From Calothrix brevissima NIES-22 (GTDB lineage: Bacteria > Cyanobacteriota > Cyanobacteriia > Cyanobacteriales > Nostocaceae), in NCBI RefSeq assembly GCF_002367995.1, contig NZ_AP018207.1:4711083-4775082 (forward strand): a stretch of DNA of 64,000 bases, read 5' to 3'. The position numbers and the translations under genes are program-made. The notes below the pieces were generated by a model. It ran no database searches, was not told where the DNA came from, and saw only the letters and a list, made by a program, of their open reading frames with translations. This document shows positions 17,183 to 26,180 of the stretch, one piece after another (position 1 is the stretch's first letter; each line of letters starts with the position of its first letter).

Positions 17183-19384
17183 ATGTTCCAAGAAGATTTC
17201 GGGGCAGATGTTGATAACAGGCCCCAATTAAGTCTTTCACAGCCTGCAAAAAAGAAAATCAAACCCCACCTACCCGCAGAATCTTTGGGTAAACGCTATG
17301 TAGAGCGTTTTTGGCATCCATTTGGAGCGATAGTTGCCCCTTCTTTAGTAGAAGGTGCAAAACCAGCATGGCGTACCATCGACCATTACCTGCAACCTTC
17401 CCAACTGTGGAAGCTGCACCAAGATAAGTCAAAATTAGTCGGTCTGCGTTTTGACAACACAACCCGTTACGGCACTATCGATTTAGACTTCTTTGGCGAC
17501 TACCATAACATTGAATCTATAAATCGCATCAAAGCCGCACTAGAGGAAATTGGCATAGTCGATATCGTCATTCTCCAGTCCAGCTTTAGTGGTGGTTATC
17601 ACTTGATTTTAAACTTTGCATCTCCCCTGCCTACCTTTGCTTTAGCCTGCGCCTTAGAAATTACCTTGAAAAATGCAGGCTTTATCCTGCGTCAAGGACA
17701 CCTAGAAATCTTCCCCAACACTAAACCATATAGTGCCAAACAAATAACCAACTACAAAGCCATCCGTTGTCCTATGCAACCGGGTAGTGGGTCATTTTTA
17801 CTTGATGATGACCTACAACCAATTAGCGATTCCGTTTCTATCTTCCTCGATTATTGCGATCGCGCGGCCAGTCGGCAAGATTTAACCAAATTAAAACGGG
17901 TAGCGAACAAAGCCAAAAAACAAATTGCACAGGAGAGATATCGTAAGCAAGAGTCTGCTGATGCTGCACAGTGGCGTGCCAACTGGGAAGAAATAATTGC
18001 GATCGGTTGGACGGGACAAGGACAAACAAACACCCTCCTCCAAATTTTTGCAGGCTACGGAATTGTCTTTCTAGACTTAAGAGGCAATAAATTAGTCGAA
18101 TTTTGCGTCTCCACCGCAATCAACGCCCCTGGCTATAAGCAATATTGCCGACACCAACATGAAATCGAAGCTAGAGTACGGCATTGGGTAGAATGCACAA
18201 TTCGTAACAAATGGTATAGTGCCTACGTTAGTTATCCCGAACGGCTGTTGGGTACATTCGCCAACACATTTGCAGAAGCCATAGCAGGTGTTAGCAGCAT
18301 TAATCAACGTAAAGATAACGTAATTCCATTTGACCGTCGCCACCAACAGAACTGGGAACGCAGCCAACAAGCCCAAAGACGCATCCAGATAGTAGTAACA
18401 GCAATAGAGTGGGGTAGTGGGTTACCAGCAGGGGCTACTGAACGGGCAAAAGCTATACGTGCTGAGTATAAACGCCGCTTTAACAAAACTATTTCCCAAG
18501 AGACACTACAAAAGCACTTGCATTTGTGGCATCCCACACGCTACATTTTAGACCCTTGGGCAGAAAATAGCTTAAACCCTTATCAATCAAGTGAGAACGG
18601 GCAATTTTACGAATTTCAAAGCTCATTTGTAAAACACGATACTCAAAATCCTTGTGGAATAAGTAATTACGTTCATTCTTTCTATATGAAGGTTTTTTGT
18701 AGGTGTTTACCTCCTGCTGCTACAGCCCCCCAAGGGCTGGAGTCAGCAGAGGTAGTTGAACAACCCGATGTTTCTCAGGAACACTCAGCTGTCATCCAGC
18801 CTGCGGAAAATCTTGAATTTATAAATTCTTTTAATACTGCTGAAATTGATTCAAATAAAAGCAGTATTAAATTAGAGAATTCAGTTCATACAAATATTTT
18901 ACAATCAAATGAATTCAGTTATCATCAGGATTTTATATACCTGTGTAGCTCCGGCACGTCGTCAAAAATTGATAATCAAAACTTATCTAACACGGAGGAT
19001 AAAGGGCTGGGTGTAGTTTCGATACCTGCTGCGGTTCCACTAGAACAACCACTCCAAAACCCCAACAACGGCTTGCACGGTGCATCTGTTTGTGACGAGA
19101 CTGCTGATGTTTCCTACCGTATTGAGGAACTCAAGCGAGTGACAAAACTACGGCTAATGGCTTTAACCCAAGCTAAGGCTAAGGTGCGCCAATACTGCGT
19201 AATCACGGGACATATTCTCAGTAGTCAAGAACGCGATCGCTTAGAGCAACGTGCCAAAATGCAATTCTACCTTGATTCGGGTAACGAAACTCTAATTGCA
19301 GAAGCTAAGGAGTGGGCGACTGCCAATCCTGGGTGTCTACCGTTTTCCTTGGAGTTGGAGAGCGAAAAATTTTGGGAAAGATGA
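17183..19384 (+). CDS. Primase-like (AEP-type) plasmid replication protein
   Basis: 733 residues from ATG 17183. The N-terminal domain shows the archaeo-eukaryotic primase signature: GTIDLDFFGDYH with the catalytic DxD (about residue 97), SSFSGGYHLIL with the SxH-type motif (about 134-142) and GHLEIFPN with the third acidic residue (about 175). The middle is helical and basic (RVANKAKKQIAQERYRKQ). The region around 510-620 is low-complexity, and the C-terminus has a basic helical block. AEP proteins prime or copy DNA and are frequent replication initiators of cyanobacterial plasmids. No helicase motif is visible. Repeats and a hairpin directly upstream support an origin here. Confidence 0.7.
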   Translation: MFQEDFGADVDNRPQLSLSQPAKKKIKPHLPAESLGKRYVERFWHPFGAIVAPSLVEGAKPAWRTIDHYLQPSQLWKLHQDKSKLVGLRFDNTTRYGTIDLDFFGDYHNIESINRIKAALEEIGIVDIVILQSSFSGGYHLILNFASPLPTFALACALEITLKNAGFILRQGHLEIFPNTKPYSAKQITNYKAIRCPMQPGSGSFLLDDDLQPISDSVSIFLDYCDRAASRQDLTKLKRVANKAKKQIAQERYRKQESADAAQWRANWEEIIAIGWTGQGQTNTLLQIFAGYGIVFLDLRGNKLVEFCVSTAINAPGYKQYCRHQHEIEARVRHWVECTIRNKWYSAYVSYPERLLGTFANTFAEAIAGVSSINQRKDNVIPFDRRHQQNWERSQQAQRRIQIVVTAIEWGSGLPAGATERAKAIRAEYKRRFNKTISQETLQKHLHLWHPTRYILDPWAENSLNPYQSSENGQFYEFQSSFVKHDTQNPCGISNYVHSFYMKVFCRCLPPAATAPQGLESAEVVEQPDVSQEHSAVIQPAENLEFINSFNTAEIDSNKSSIKLENSVHTNILQSNEFSYHQDFIYLCSSGTSSKIDNQNLSNTEDKGLGVVSIPAAVPLEQPLQNPNNGLHGASVCDETADVSYRIEELKRVTKLRLMALTQAKAKVRQYCVITGHILSSQERDRLEQRAKMQFYLDSGNETLIAEAKEWATANPGCLPFSLELESEKFWER

Positions 19385-19506
19385 GGGACATCAGGCGGTA
19401 AGATGTTCGTTATTTTGGATTTTAACTGCACAAAAAGAGGTGATTCAGCTTTACAGAAGTTATTATACTTGTGAGTAAAATTTGGTACAAAAATATAGAA
19501 GAAAAT

Positions 19507-19788
19507 ATGAAAGATATCTTAATGGAAAAACTGTTTAATCAAGCAGTTGAACCAATCTTCCAAGCCAACAATTTAACTAAATATTCAGCACTCAAACAAA
19601 GAGAGGATGAATTTAAATCGTTGTTTAATATTGAATTAGCAGAATATGTGGACTCGAAAAGAGGATTTAATTTTTCTCTATTTATCCGCGACTTTTTAAG
19701 TGAAGATTGCTTGCCTTACAGGGACGCTATTCAACAAAAATATGGAGAACGAGCAGCGGATTTGATTGGAGAATTAATTTGTATTTGA
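19507..19788 (+). CDS. Small hypothetical protein
   Basis: 93 residues from ATG 19507; a GTG at 19471 would add 12 residues. It is helical and charged (KYSALKQREDEFKSLFNIELAEYV), with no membrane segment and no recognised motif. It follows the replication gene by about 120 bases on the same strand and may be cotranscribed. Function unknown. Confidence 0.45.
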   Translation: MKDILMEKLFNQAVEPIFQANNLTKYSALKQREDEFKSLFNIELAEYVDSKRGFNFSLFIRDFLSEDCLPYRDAIQQKYGERAADLIGELICI

Positions 19789-19856
19789 AAGCAAACAAAG
19801 TTAGCTGGTAGTTAGAATTTATGAATATACGGCCAGCGTTCCGTGTAACTTTAAAA

Positions 19857-20798
19857 CTATGCATTTGTATTTTCTTGACTTAATTGTTGCCCAAACTCAG
19901 ATATTGAACCTGTAGTTACGGCTTTTTCTAACAATTGATTCAATAACTCAATGTCATATAATTCATTTAGTTTTTCTACTAATTCAGTAGGAACATCTTT
20001 AAATCGAATTGTTAGGATTTGAGCAATATATTTCTGGGTAGCTTTTGCTATACCTATGCGTTCTATGCTTGTCATGTATGTCATTTGCTGTTCAGCCTCA
20101 AAACGCTCTAATTCGGCTTGAAAATTTAAGTCTAACTCCGGTGGTAGAGTCATTAATCTATCTAGCAACCGGAAGATTTGCTGGATTTTATCTCTACTAT
20201 AGCCTAACTCATACATTCGTTTAATTAAGCTCAACTTCCACTGCAAACGACCAGTTAAATCTTGAGTTGTCGCTTGTGTTCGCAGGTGCGCCATCACCAG
20301 AACGGCAAAAGGACTATCACTTTGTTCTAATTCTGACCAACGAGATTCATAGTCCAGTAGCTTTACAATGGGAAACTGAAGACTCAAACGACATCCCCAA
20401 CGACCATAACTATATTCTTGTGGTCGCCAATTGGCTTGATTATCCCCCAGAATTGCCAAGCTAACAACTTCTTGGTTATAACGGTCAAAGATTCTGTAGT
20501 GATATGAAAACATCCGTTTAGGGAAGTTGGTATCTACTTGGCTTTGGATTTCCAGGTGAATAAGCAACCAAGTTTCCTTTCCATCTTTTAGCCAAACTTT
20601 AATTAGCTTATCGACAAATTGTTTACCAATTTCAGATTCTCTCATCAACTGCTGCAATTCTTGATCGAGAAAATCATAGCCTCGTTCCCAATCAATTTCT
20701 GCTTGAATTTCAGGAAAAAAGAATGCAAGAAACGCTTCAAAATATTGTTCTACCCCTTCCTTCCAAGCACCATCATAATCTGCTCTTACTTCACTCAT
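19857..20798 (-). CDS. Rpn-family recombination-promoting nuclease / transposase-like protein
   Basis: 313 residues on the minus strand. The N-terminal domain carries the PD-(D/E)XK-like arrangement of the Rpn/YhgA group, with ETWLLIHLEIQSQVDTNFPKRMFSYHYRI (about 77-105) giving the conserved acidic residues and the E-x-Q that substitutes for ExK. The C-terminal part (TELVEKLNELYDIELLNQLLEKAVTTGSISEF) matches the small helical domain often found in this cyanobacterial family. Members promote RecA-independent recombination or behave as defence-related genes, and are multicopy in Nostocales. It stands alone, opposite to its neighbours. Confidence 0.7.
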   Translation of the reverse strand: MSEVRADYDGAWKEGVEQYFEAFLAFFFPEIQAEIDWERGYDFLDQELQQLMRESEIGKQFVDKLIKVWLKDGKETWLLIHLEIQSQVDTNFPKRMFSYHYRIFDRYNQEVVSLAILGDNQANWRPQEYSYGRWGCRLSLQFPIVKLLDYESRWSELEQSDSPFAVLVMAHLRTQATTQDLTGRLQWKLSLIKRMYELGYSRDKIQQIFRLLDRLMTLPPELDLNFQAELERFEAEQQMTYMTSIERIGIAKATQKYIAQILTIRFKDVPTELVEKLNELYDIELLNQLLEKAVTTGSISEFGQQLSQENTNA

Positions 20799-21090
20799 AG
20801 ATTATTTCCAATCAAAATATAATAATGCCTTTTTTGAAAGTCAAGTTACTTTAAACGACATAAAATTTATGACTAATTTACATATCAACAAATGTTGGTT
20901 TAATGTGGAATTTTGTTGCTTGGCTTTTTGAGCGAAAGGTTACATACTCAAAGTAGTTTACTCAAAATAAATTAGGCAAATTTTATTGAGTCATATATTT
21001 GATAATTTCTTTATTTCATTAATTTAATTTCTAAATTTAGATTTACATTAACCTAATACAATAAAGTTTAGTTACTTTGTAAATAATATT
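20799..21090. other. AT-rich intergenic region
   Basis: About 290 AT-rich bases between divergent genes; it must hold promoters for both the Rpn-type gene and the ParA-like pair. No clear repeat or binding site was seen. Confidence 0.35.
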
Positions 21091-21999
21091 ATGACCAGAA
21101 AGAATAAAGAACAACCAGCCATGTCAAACAATACTTCCTCCAATACTAATGGTAAGCCTCAAAAGCGACTGATAATTATAACAGGTGATAAAGGTGGCGT
21201 GGGTAAAAGTACCTTTGCACGAGCAATATTTCAACTTTATATTAATAAACATTTACCCTGTGTTGCTTATGAAGCTGACTTAAGGAATCCTCAGATAGAA
21301 AGATATTTTCAAAAAGATTACCGCCCTATAATACGTTATATTGATATTTTTCATAGAGGTGGTGCTGACGATTTATTAATTAATTTAGATGAGAGCGATT
21401 GTCCTATTACATTATTAGACTTACCTGCACAATCTGGAGGTTTCTTTGAAAGTTATGTCAAAGAGCTTGCATTTTTTGAAGTTTTAAAAACTGAAATTAA
21501 TTGTCGAGTGACAATGGTTTCAGTCATTAGTAGAGTTCTTGACTCTATAAATGTTTTAGAAAAACTTCGTGAACTTTGTAAAGACCAAGTAGATTATATT
21601 GTTGTCAAAAATCTCTTTCATGGTGAAGAAGAAAAGTTTGAGCGATATAATGACTCTTCCCTACGTCAAAATATGCTTGCAGAAGGTCTGATAGAACTTG
21701 TGATGCCAGATTTATTCTACAAGTCTTACGACTTTATTGACCGCCATGCTTTAACCTTTAATGAAGGACAGACTCATAAAGAAACAAATATTGTAATTAA
21801 GTCAAGAATTAAATCTTGGCTTGCTGAGTTTGAAGCGCAAATTAAGCCAGCATTTAATTTATTAGGTTTTGATATACAACCAGATGACTGTTACTACCCA
21901 GCAGTTGTAGAAAAATCTAAAGAGCTTAGAGAAAACGAAGAAAAAGAAAAAGCTAAAAACCAAGATGCAAATTTACCATCTGAAGATATAGCTGCTTAA
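21091..21999 (+). CDS. ParA-like deviant Walker A ATPase (first of two)
   Basis: 302 residues from ATG 21091; ATG 21121 is an in-frame alternative. The deviant Walker A motif GDKGGVGKST lies at about residue 33-42, with the ParA/MinD signature lysine, and the switch region ITLLDLPAQSGG (about 107-118) stands for Walker A' / switch II. The rest is divergent from classic ParA. The C-terminus is rich in Glu/Lys (KSKELRENEEKEKAKN). ParA proteins use ATP-driven DNA binding to segregate plasmids. A closely related second copy follows 22 bases downstream, an arrangement seen on cyanobacterial plasmids. Confidence 0.75.
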   Translation: MTRKNKEQPAMSNNTSSNTNGKPQKRLIIITGDKGGVGKSTFARAIFQLYINKHLPCVAYEADLRNPQIERYFQKDYRPIIRYIDIFHRGGADDLLINLDESDCPITLLDLPAQSGGFFESYVKELAFFEVLKTEINCRVTMVSVISRVLDSINVLEKLRELCKDQVDYIVVKNLFHGEEEKFERYNDSSLRQNMLAEGLIELVMPDLFYKSYDFIDRHALTFNEGQTHKETNIVIKSRIKSWLAEFEAQIKPAFNLLGFDIQPDDCYYPAVVEKSKELRENEEKEKAKNQDANLPSEDIAA

Positions 22000-22021
22000 T
22001 TGAATAGGTTGCTTGGTTTTT

Positions 22022-22828
22022 ATGTTTGGAAAGCGTTTTGTAATTACATCGGGTGATGCTCGTGTGGGTAAGTCCACAGTTTCTCGGCTCTTGCTAGAGT
22101 TGTACTTGAAAAGTAAATGCAATGCGCGTATTTTCTACCACGGTTATCGTAACAAGCTATCGATGTATAAAACAAAAGGTTTTGAAATAAACCATTTAGG
22201 ATTGTCTAGGGGTGATTCAGATAGATTATTACTAGACTTAGAAATGTTTCCAAATATTGATGTAGTTTTGACAGATATGCCAGGTCAAAACCATCAAGAA
22301 TTCAAGTTTTTTGATAAAGATGTTTCACTGATAGAAAATCTTAACCATCTCGGATATCGTGTTACTTTCTTGCACCCGATATCACATCGTAAAGACTGTG
22401 TTGAAGATTATCTTGAGGATTTATACAACCATTTTGGTAGTCAAGTTGACTATGTTGTTATCAAAAATTATTACTTTGGCAAGCAATTTCGATACTATGA
22501 AGGTAGTAGATTCCAAGCTGATATTAAAAAATTAAATGGCTTGGAGCTAGTTTTGGGGGGGTTGCATAACGACTTTTACCAGTTGCTTGAGGATACTGGT
22601 TTACCCTATGCTCAACTTATTGAAACTGACTCCCCTCTTAATACTATTCAGCGTTCGATAGTATTCAACTGGACGGAGAATTTTAAAAATTCTGTTGTTT
22701 CTAGTGTGATTGCTTCTAATTATTTAGGGCTAAGTAAAAACTGTACAGAATTAGCTTCTGTAAGTGCAAATCAACAAAATCGGAAGGATTTTGATGTTAA
22801 TGAAGATATTGAATCTGAAGAATGGTAA
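22022..22828 (+). CDS. ParA-like ATPase (second copy)
   Basis: 268 residues from ATG 22022; a TTG at 22013 is possible. It is clearly related to the previous protein: Walker A GDARVGKST (about 10-18), switch VVLTDMPGQNHQEF (about 76-89), and the shared VDYVVIKNYYFG segment matching VDYIVVKNLFHG of the partner. Here the signature lysine of the deviant Walker A is replaced (KGG to ARV), so it may bind nucleotide differently or dimerise with its partner. Probably one operon with the gene upstream. The pair may act as a heteromeric partition or positioning ATPase, which is inferred. Confidence 0.65.
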   Translation: MFGKRFVITSGDARVGKSTVSRLLLELYLKSKCNARIFYHGYRNKLSMYKTKGFEINHLGLSRGDSDRLLLDLEMFPNIDVVLTDMPGQNHQEFKFFDKDVSLIENLNHLGYRVTFLHPISHRKDCVEDYLEDLYNHFGSQVDYVVIKNYYFGKQFRYYEGSRFQADIKKLNGLELVLGGLHNDFYQLLEDTGLPYAQLIETDSPLNTIQRSIVFNWTENFKNSVVSSVIASNYLGLSKNCTELASVSANQQNRKDFDVNEDIESEEW

Positions 22829-22883
22829 GTATGAGCTTTATCAAATTGACAGTGAGGTTTTAAATTAATTATTTAAACAACCT

Positions 22884-23069
22884 ATGACCAATATTGCAAA
22901 AGTTGTTGAAAAAGTTATTGCAGAATATTCTGAAGAAAAGAAAGCAGAGGTCACTGATTGGATACTTAAATTAGGTGTTCGACCTGATGACCCCTTGTTT
23001 AACCTATACGCGGAACTAGGTCAATACCGTTGCCAAAATAAGAGCATGAAGAGGGAGGGCGTTTCGTAG
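22884..23069 (+). pseudogene. Small protein truncated at its 3' end by an insertion sequence
   Basis: The 61-codon frame (MTNIAKVVEKVIAEY, then WILKLGVRPDDPLFNLYAELGQ) resembles the N-terminus of a small protein often following ParA pairs on cyanobacterial plasmids. After LGQYRCQNKS the frame runs into transposase-flanking DNA and stops. The missing 3' part is not found on the other side of the insertion sequence. It is therefore a remnant. Confidence 0.5.
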
Positions 23070-23117
23070 TAGAGTTATTGTCTCTCACAACGACAACTCA
23101 AAAACCACTGGCCGCCC

Positions 23118-24458
23118 ATGCCCGATATCTTATCATTGTTACAATGCTTGCTACCGCAGATAAACGCGACAACGATGCGGCAATTGAACCAAGTCATCCT
23201 GGCAATGTTAGCTATGAGTGGTCGAGTCACGATGTTGGGAATTGCGCGTTGGACAGGCGCAGGCGGTAGCTATCGGACGATGGGAAGATTTTTCTCGACA
23301 GTCATACCTTGGGCAACATTGTTTTGGCTGTTTTTTCGTAAACATTTGTGGCGAGAAAATGATGTGTACTTGCTGGCAGGAGATGAAGTTGTAGTTAGTA
23401 AATCGGGTAAGCAAACATACGGGGTAGATAGATTTTTTTCTAGCTTGGCCAGTAAACCAATGAATGGGTTATCGTTCTTCGTATTGTCATTAGTAAGCGT
23501 AGAAGAAAGGCAATCATTTCCGATTGGAATAGAACAGGTAATTAAAAGTGATGCCCAAATAAATAGCACCTTGCCAATCAAAAAAGTAAAAGCTAAAGAG
23601 AAACGTGGACGGGGAAGACCGAAAGGCAGTAAGAATAAAAACAAAACAGAAGTGATATTAACATCTGAACTCTTGTTAATTAAAAAGATGATTAACTCAC
23701 TATTTGAGCTAGTAGCTAACTTTATCCCCTTGACATACTTGGTAGTAGATGGTCATTTTGGTAACAACAATGCCTTGCAGATGGCACGACAAGTTAACTT
23801 GCACATAATTTCCAAGCTGCGCCATGATTCAGCATTATACATCCCTTATGAAAATCCTGACTCGAATAAACGTTCTCGTCGTAAATACGGGGAAAAACTA
23901 GACTACCGTAATCTACCTGAGAAATATTTGTGTAAAAGTGATATTGAAGATGGAATTCTTTCCTGTATTTATCAAGCTACTCTTCTTCACAAAGAATTTT
24001 CCCAGGCTATCAATGTAGTAATTTTGGTAAAAACCAATCTTAAAACTCAAGCTCGTAGCCATGTAATTTTATTTTCTAGTGACCTAGATTTGAAGGCTGA
24101 TAAGATTATTGACTACTACAAGCTACGTTTTCAAATCGAGTTTAACTTTCGTGATGCCAAGCAGTTTTGGGGTTTAGAGGATTTTATGAATTTGAGCCAA
24201 ACTGCTGTGACTAATGCGGCTAATCTTGCATTCTTCATGGTTAATTTATCCCATCATCTTCTGGCTGATTTCCGTAAACATAATCCTGGTTCTGGCATTA
24301 TTGACCTGAAAGCTTATTACCGTGGTTTTCGATATGTTCATGAAATGTTAAAAATACTTCCTCAAAAGCCTGAGCCTATTTTATTAGCCCAAATTTTTGC
24401 CAAGCTTACTTCTCTAGGACGTATTCATCCCATTTCCACAGGCGTCGAACCCTCGTAA
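23118..24458 (+). mobile_element. IS4-superfamily DDE transposase
   Basis: 446-residue intact transposase from ATG 23118. First catalytic Asp in AGDEVVVSKSGK (about residue 88), second in LVVDGHFGNN (about 211), and Glu in the YREK signature YKLRFQIEFNFRDAK (about 333-347), the hallmark of IS4-superfamily enzymes. A Lys/Arg/Gly-rich insert (KRGRGRPKGSKNKN) lies between. The terminal repeats could not be fixed by eye: sequence near 23050 (GAGGGAGGGCGTTTCG) and near 24445 (CGAACCCTCG) is only weakly inverted. The element marks the change from plasmid-like to chromosomal gene content, with a truncated gene on its left. Confidence 0.8.
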
Positions 24459-24488
24459 ATTGGCTAAGGTATTGATATAAATGTAACA

Positions 24489-24610
24489 GTTATCGTCAAT
24501 GGTCAATGGTCAATAGTCATTTGTCATTTGTCATTTGTCATTGGTCATTTGTCTTCCTTGTCTTCCTTGTCCCCTTTGTCCTCCTTGTCCTTTTTCCCTA
24601 GCCCCTAATC
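24489..24610. repeat. Short tandem repeats (GTCAATG / GTCATTT / CCTTGTC types)
   Basis: Tandem heptamer-like units GTCAATG, GTCATTT and then TCCTTGTC/CCCCTAA units fill the gap downstream of prfB. These are the short tandemly repeated sequences characteristic of heterocystous cyanobacteria. Confidence 0.8.
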
Positions 24611-24618
24611 CCTATCCC

Positions 24619-25741
24619 CTAAGCTGGCGTACTCTCAACAAGTTGATTTTCTTGTCGCAGATAGGCTTGGATAAAGGCGTCAAGGTCGCCGTTCATGACA
24701 TCGGTAATGGCTGTGGTTTCTGTGTTGGTACGCAAATCCTTGACCATTTGGTAGGGGTGAAATACATAGTTACGGATTTGGTTACCCCAGGAAGCTTCGA
24801 CCATATCGCCGCGAATTTGGGCGATTTCTTGGGCGCGTTGTTCTCGGGCGATGACTAACAGCTTGGCTTTGAGACGGGTGAGGGCTTTCTCTTTATTTTG
24901 CAGCTGCGATCGCTCTTCTGTACAACGCACGGCTAAACCAGTGGGAAGATGCACAATCCGCACGGCTGTTTCGACTTTGTTGACGTTCTGTCCGCCTTTA
25001 CCACCAGAACGGGATGTAGTTATCTCTAAATCCTTTTCGGGAATGTCTAGCTGCACAGAACTATCTATTTGGGGCATCACTTCCACCCCCGCAAAACTGG
25101 TTTGGCGTTTACCGTTGGCGTTAAATGGGGAAATTCGCACTAAACGATGGGTACCAGTTTCCGATCGCAAATAACCATAAGCATAACGACCGGTAATTTC
25201 TAAAGTCGCCGATTTAATCCCGGCTTCATCCCCTTCTGACTCTTCTGCTAAAGTCACTTTATATCCGTGAGCTTCCGCCCAACGGGTATACATTCGCATC
25301 AGCATAAACGCCCAGTCTTGAGCATCCGTACCACCCGCACCGGCGTTAATTGTCAGTACTGCCCCTTTATCATCGTAGGGGCCGGAAAGTAATTGTTGTA
25401 ACTCCCACTGATCGAGTTCGTGGTTGAGTTTAGTAATAGTAGATTCCGCTTCAGTTAGCAGACTTTCATCAGTTTCTAACTCTAATAACTCAACCACAGC
25501 TTTCGTATCTTCTAGACTAGATTGCCATTGATGATACTGCTGGAGATGGGCTTTCAGGTCGTTGAGTTCTTGTAATGTTTCTTGGGCTGTCGTTTGGTCG
25601 TTCCAAAATTCCGGCTGGGCGGATATTTGTTCTAAATCTTGAATTTTGGCTGTCAGTGCAGGTACGTCAAAGATAGTCCTGGGTTTTACCCAGGCGATAA
25701 GCTAACGTTTCGATTTCGCGTTTGAGTTCTAAAACATCCAT
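24619..25741 (-). CDS. prfB: Peptide chain release factor 2, expressed through a +1 programmed frameshift
   Basis: The first 24 codons run from ATG 25741 ([19 protein letters not shown]) to an in-frame TGA at 25669-25667. A +1 shift there opens the main frame, giving 373 residues in total, close to E. coli RF2 (365). The body has the stop-codon recognition tripeptide SPF (RISPFNANG) and the catalytic GGQ ([12 protein letters not shown]). RF2 releases the peptide at UGA and UAA codons on the ribosome. The slip sequence CTTTGAC preceded by AGGA makes RF2 level self-regulating: when RF2 is scarce, the UGA is read slowly and the shift is favoured. A related gene lies immediately upstream. Confidence 0.95.
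25666..25682 (-). promoter_or_regulatory. prfB: prfB programmed frameshift site
   Basis: On the minus strand CTTTGAC (CUU slip codon, UGA stop, C) is preceded by an internal AGGA four bases upstream of CTT. This is the standard bacterial RF2 arrangement; +1 slippage at CUU replaces termination. Reading the +1 frame from GAC gives an uninterrupted RF2. Confidence 0.92.
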
Positions 25742-25895
25742 ATTGCTTACTTCACGATAGAGCGTTTCTAATTATTAAGAACTTGCTCTCAATTCTATTT
25801 GCTTTATTGATTTTAGCTGTTGTTGAGCAAATTCTATCGTCTTGCTTGTCTAAGTTATATATAGCAATCCTATCTGAGTTATGAAAATATTTTTT

Positions 25896-25930
25896 TAATG
25901 AACCGCCAAGTACGCCAAGTACGCCAAGGA
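25896..25930. repeat. AATGAACCGCCAAGTACGCCAAG dispersed repeat, copy 1
   Basis: AATGAACCGCCAAG followed by TACGCCAAG, twice in tandem. The same sequence recurs at about 53660-53684. It lies between the two RF2-type genes. Confidence 0.6.
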
Positions 25931-26059
25931 TAAGAGAAAACAACTGAGAGTTTGTAAATTTCACAAATAATTTAGGATGGCTATAGGTAACAGTAAATAG
26001 GGAAGAAATAATAAAATGGGACTTACGCACAATCCAAAAATTCTTGGCGTAATTGGCGT

Positions 26060-26106
26060 CTTCTCTGCGAGACGCTACGCGTTGGCGGAAGCCTCTCGCA
26101 GAGAAG
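26060..26106. repeat. Palindromic intergenic repeat
   Basis: CTTCTCTGCGAGA (26060-26072) pairs perfectly with TCTCGCAGAGAAG (26094-26106), 13 base pairs, with a 21-base loop. This type of dispersed palindrome is common in Nostoc genomes. It could also stop transcription of the RF2-like gene before prfB. Confidence 0.7.
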
Positions 26107-26180
26107 GCAGTTCATTAAATTAAGGTTTTCGGTAATTTTTGCCTAAGTTTTGTAAAAGTGTCCAGAGTGATATTCACAAA

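Noticed and set aside
24489-24610. CRISPR-like short repeats in intergenic gaps
   Set aside because: The units are 7-10 bases and directly tandem without unique spacers, typical of cyanobacterial short tandem repeats.
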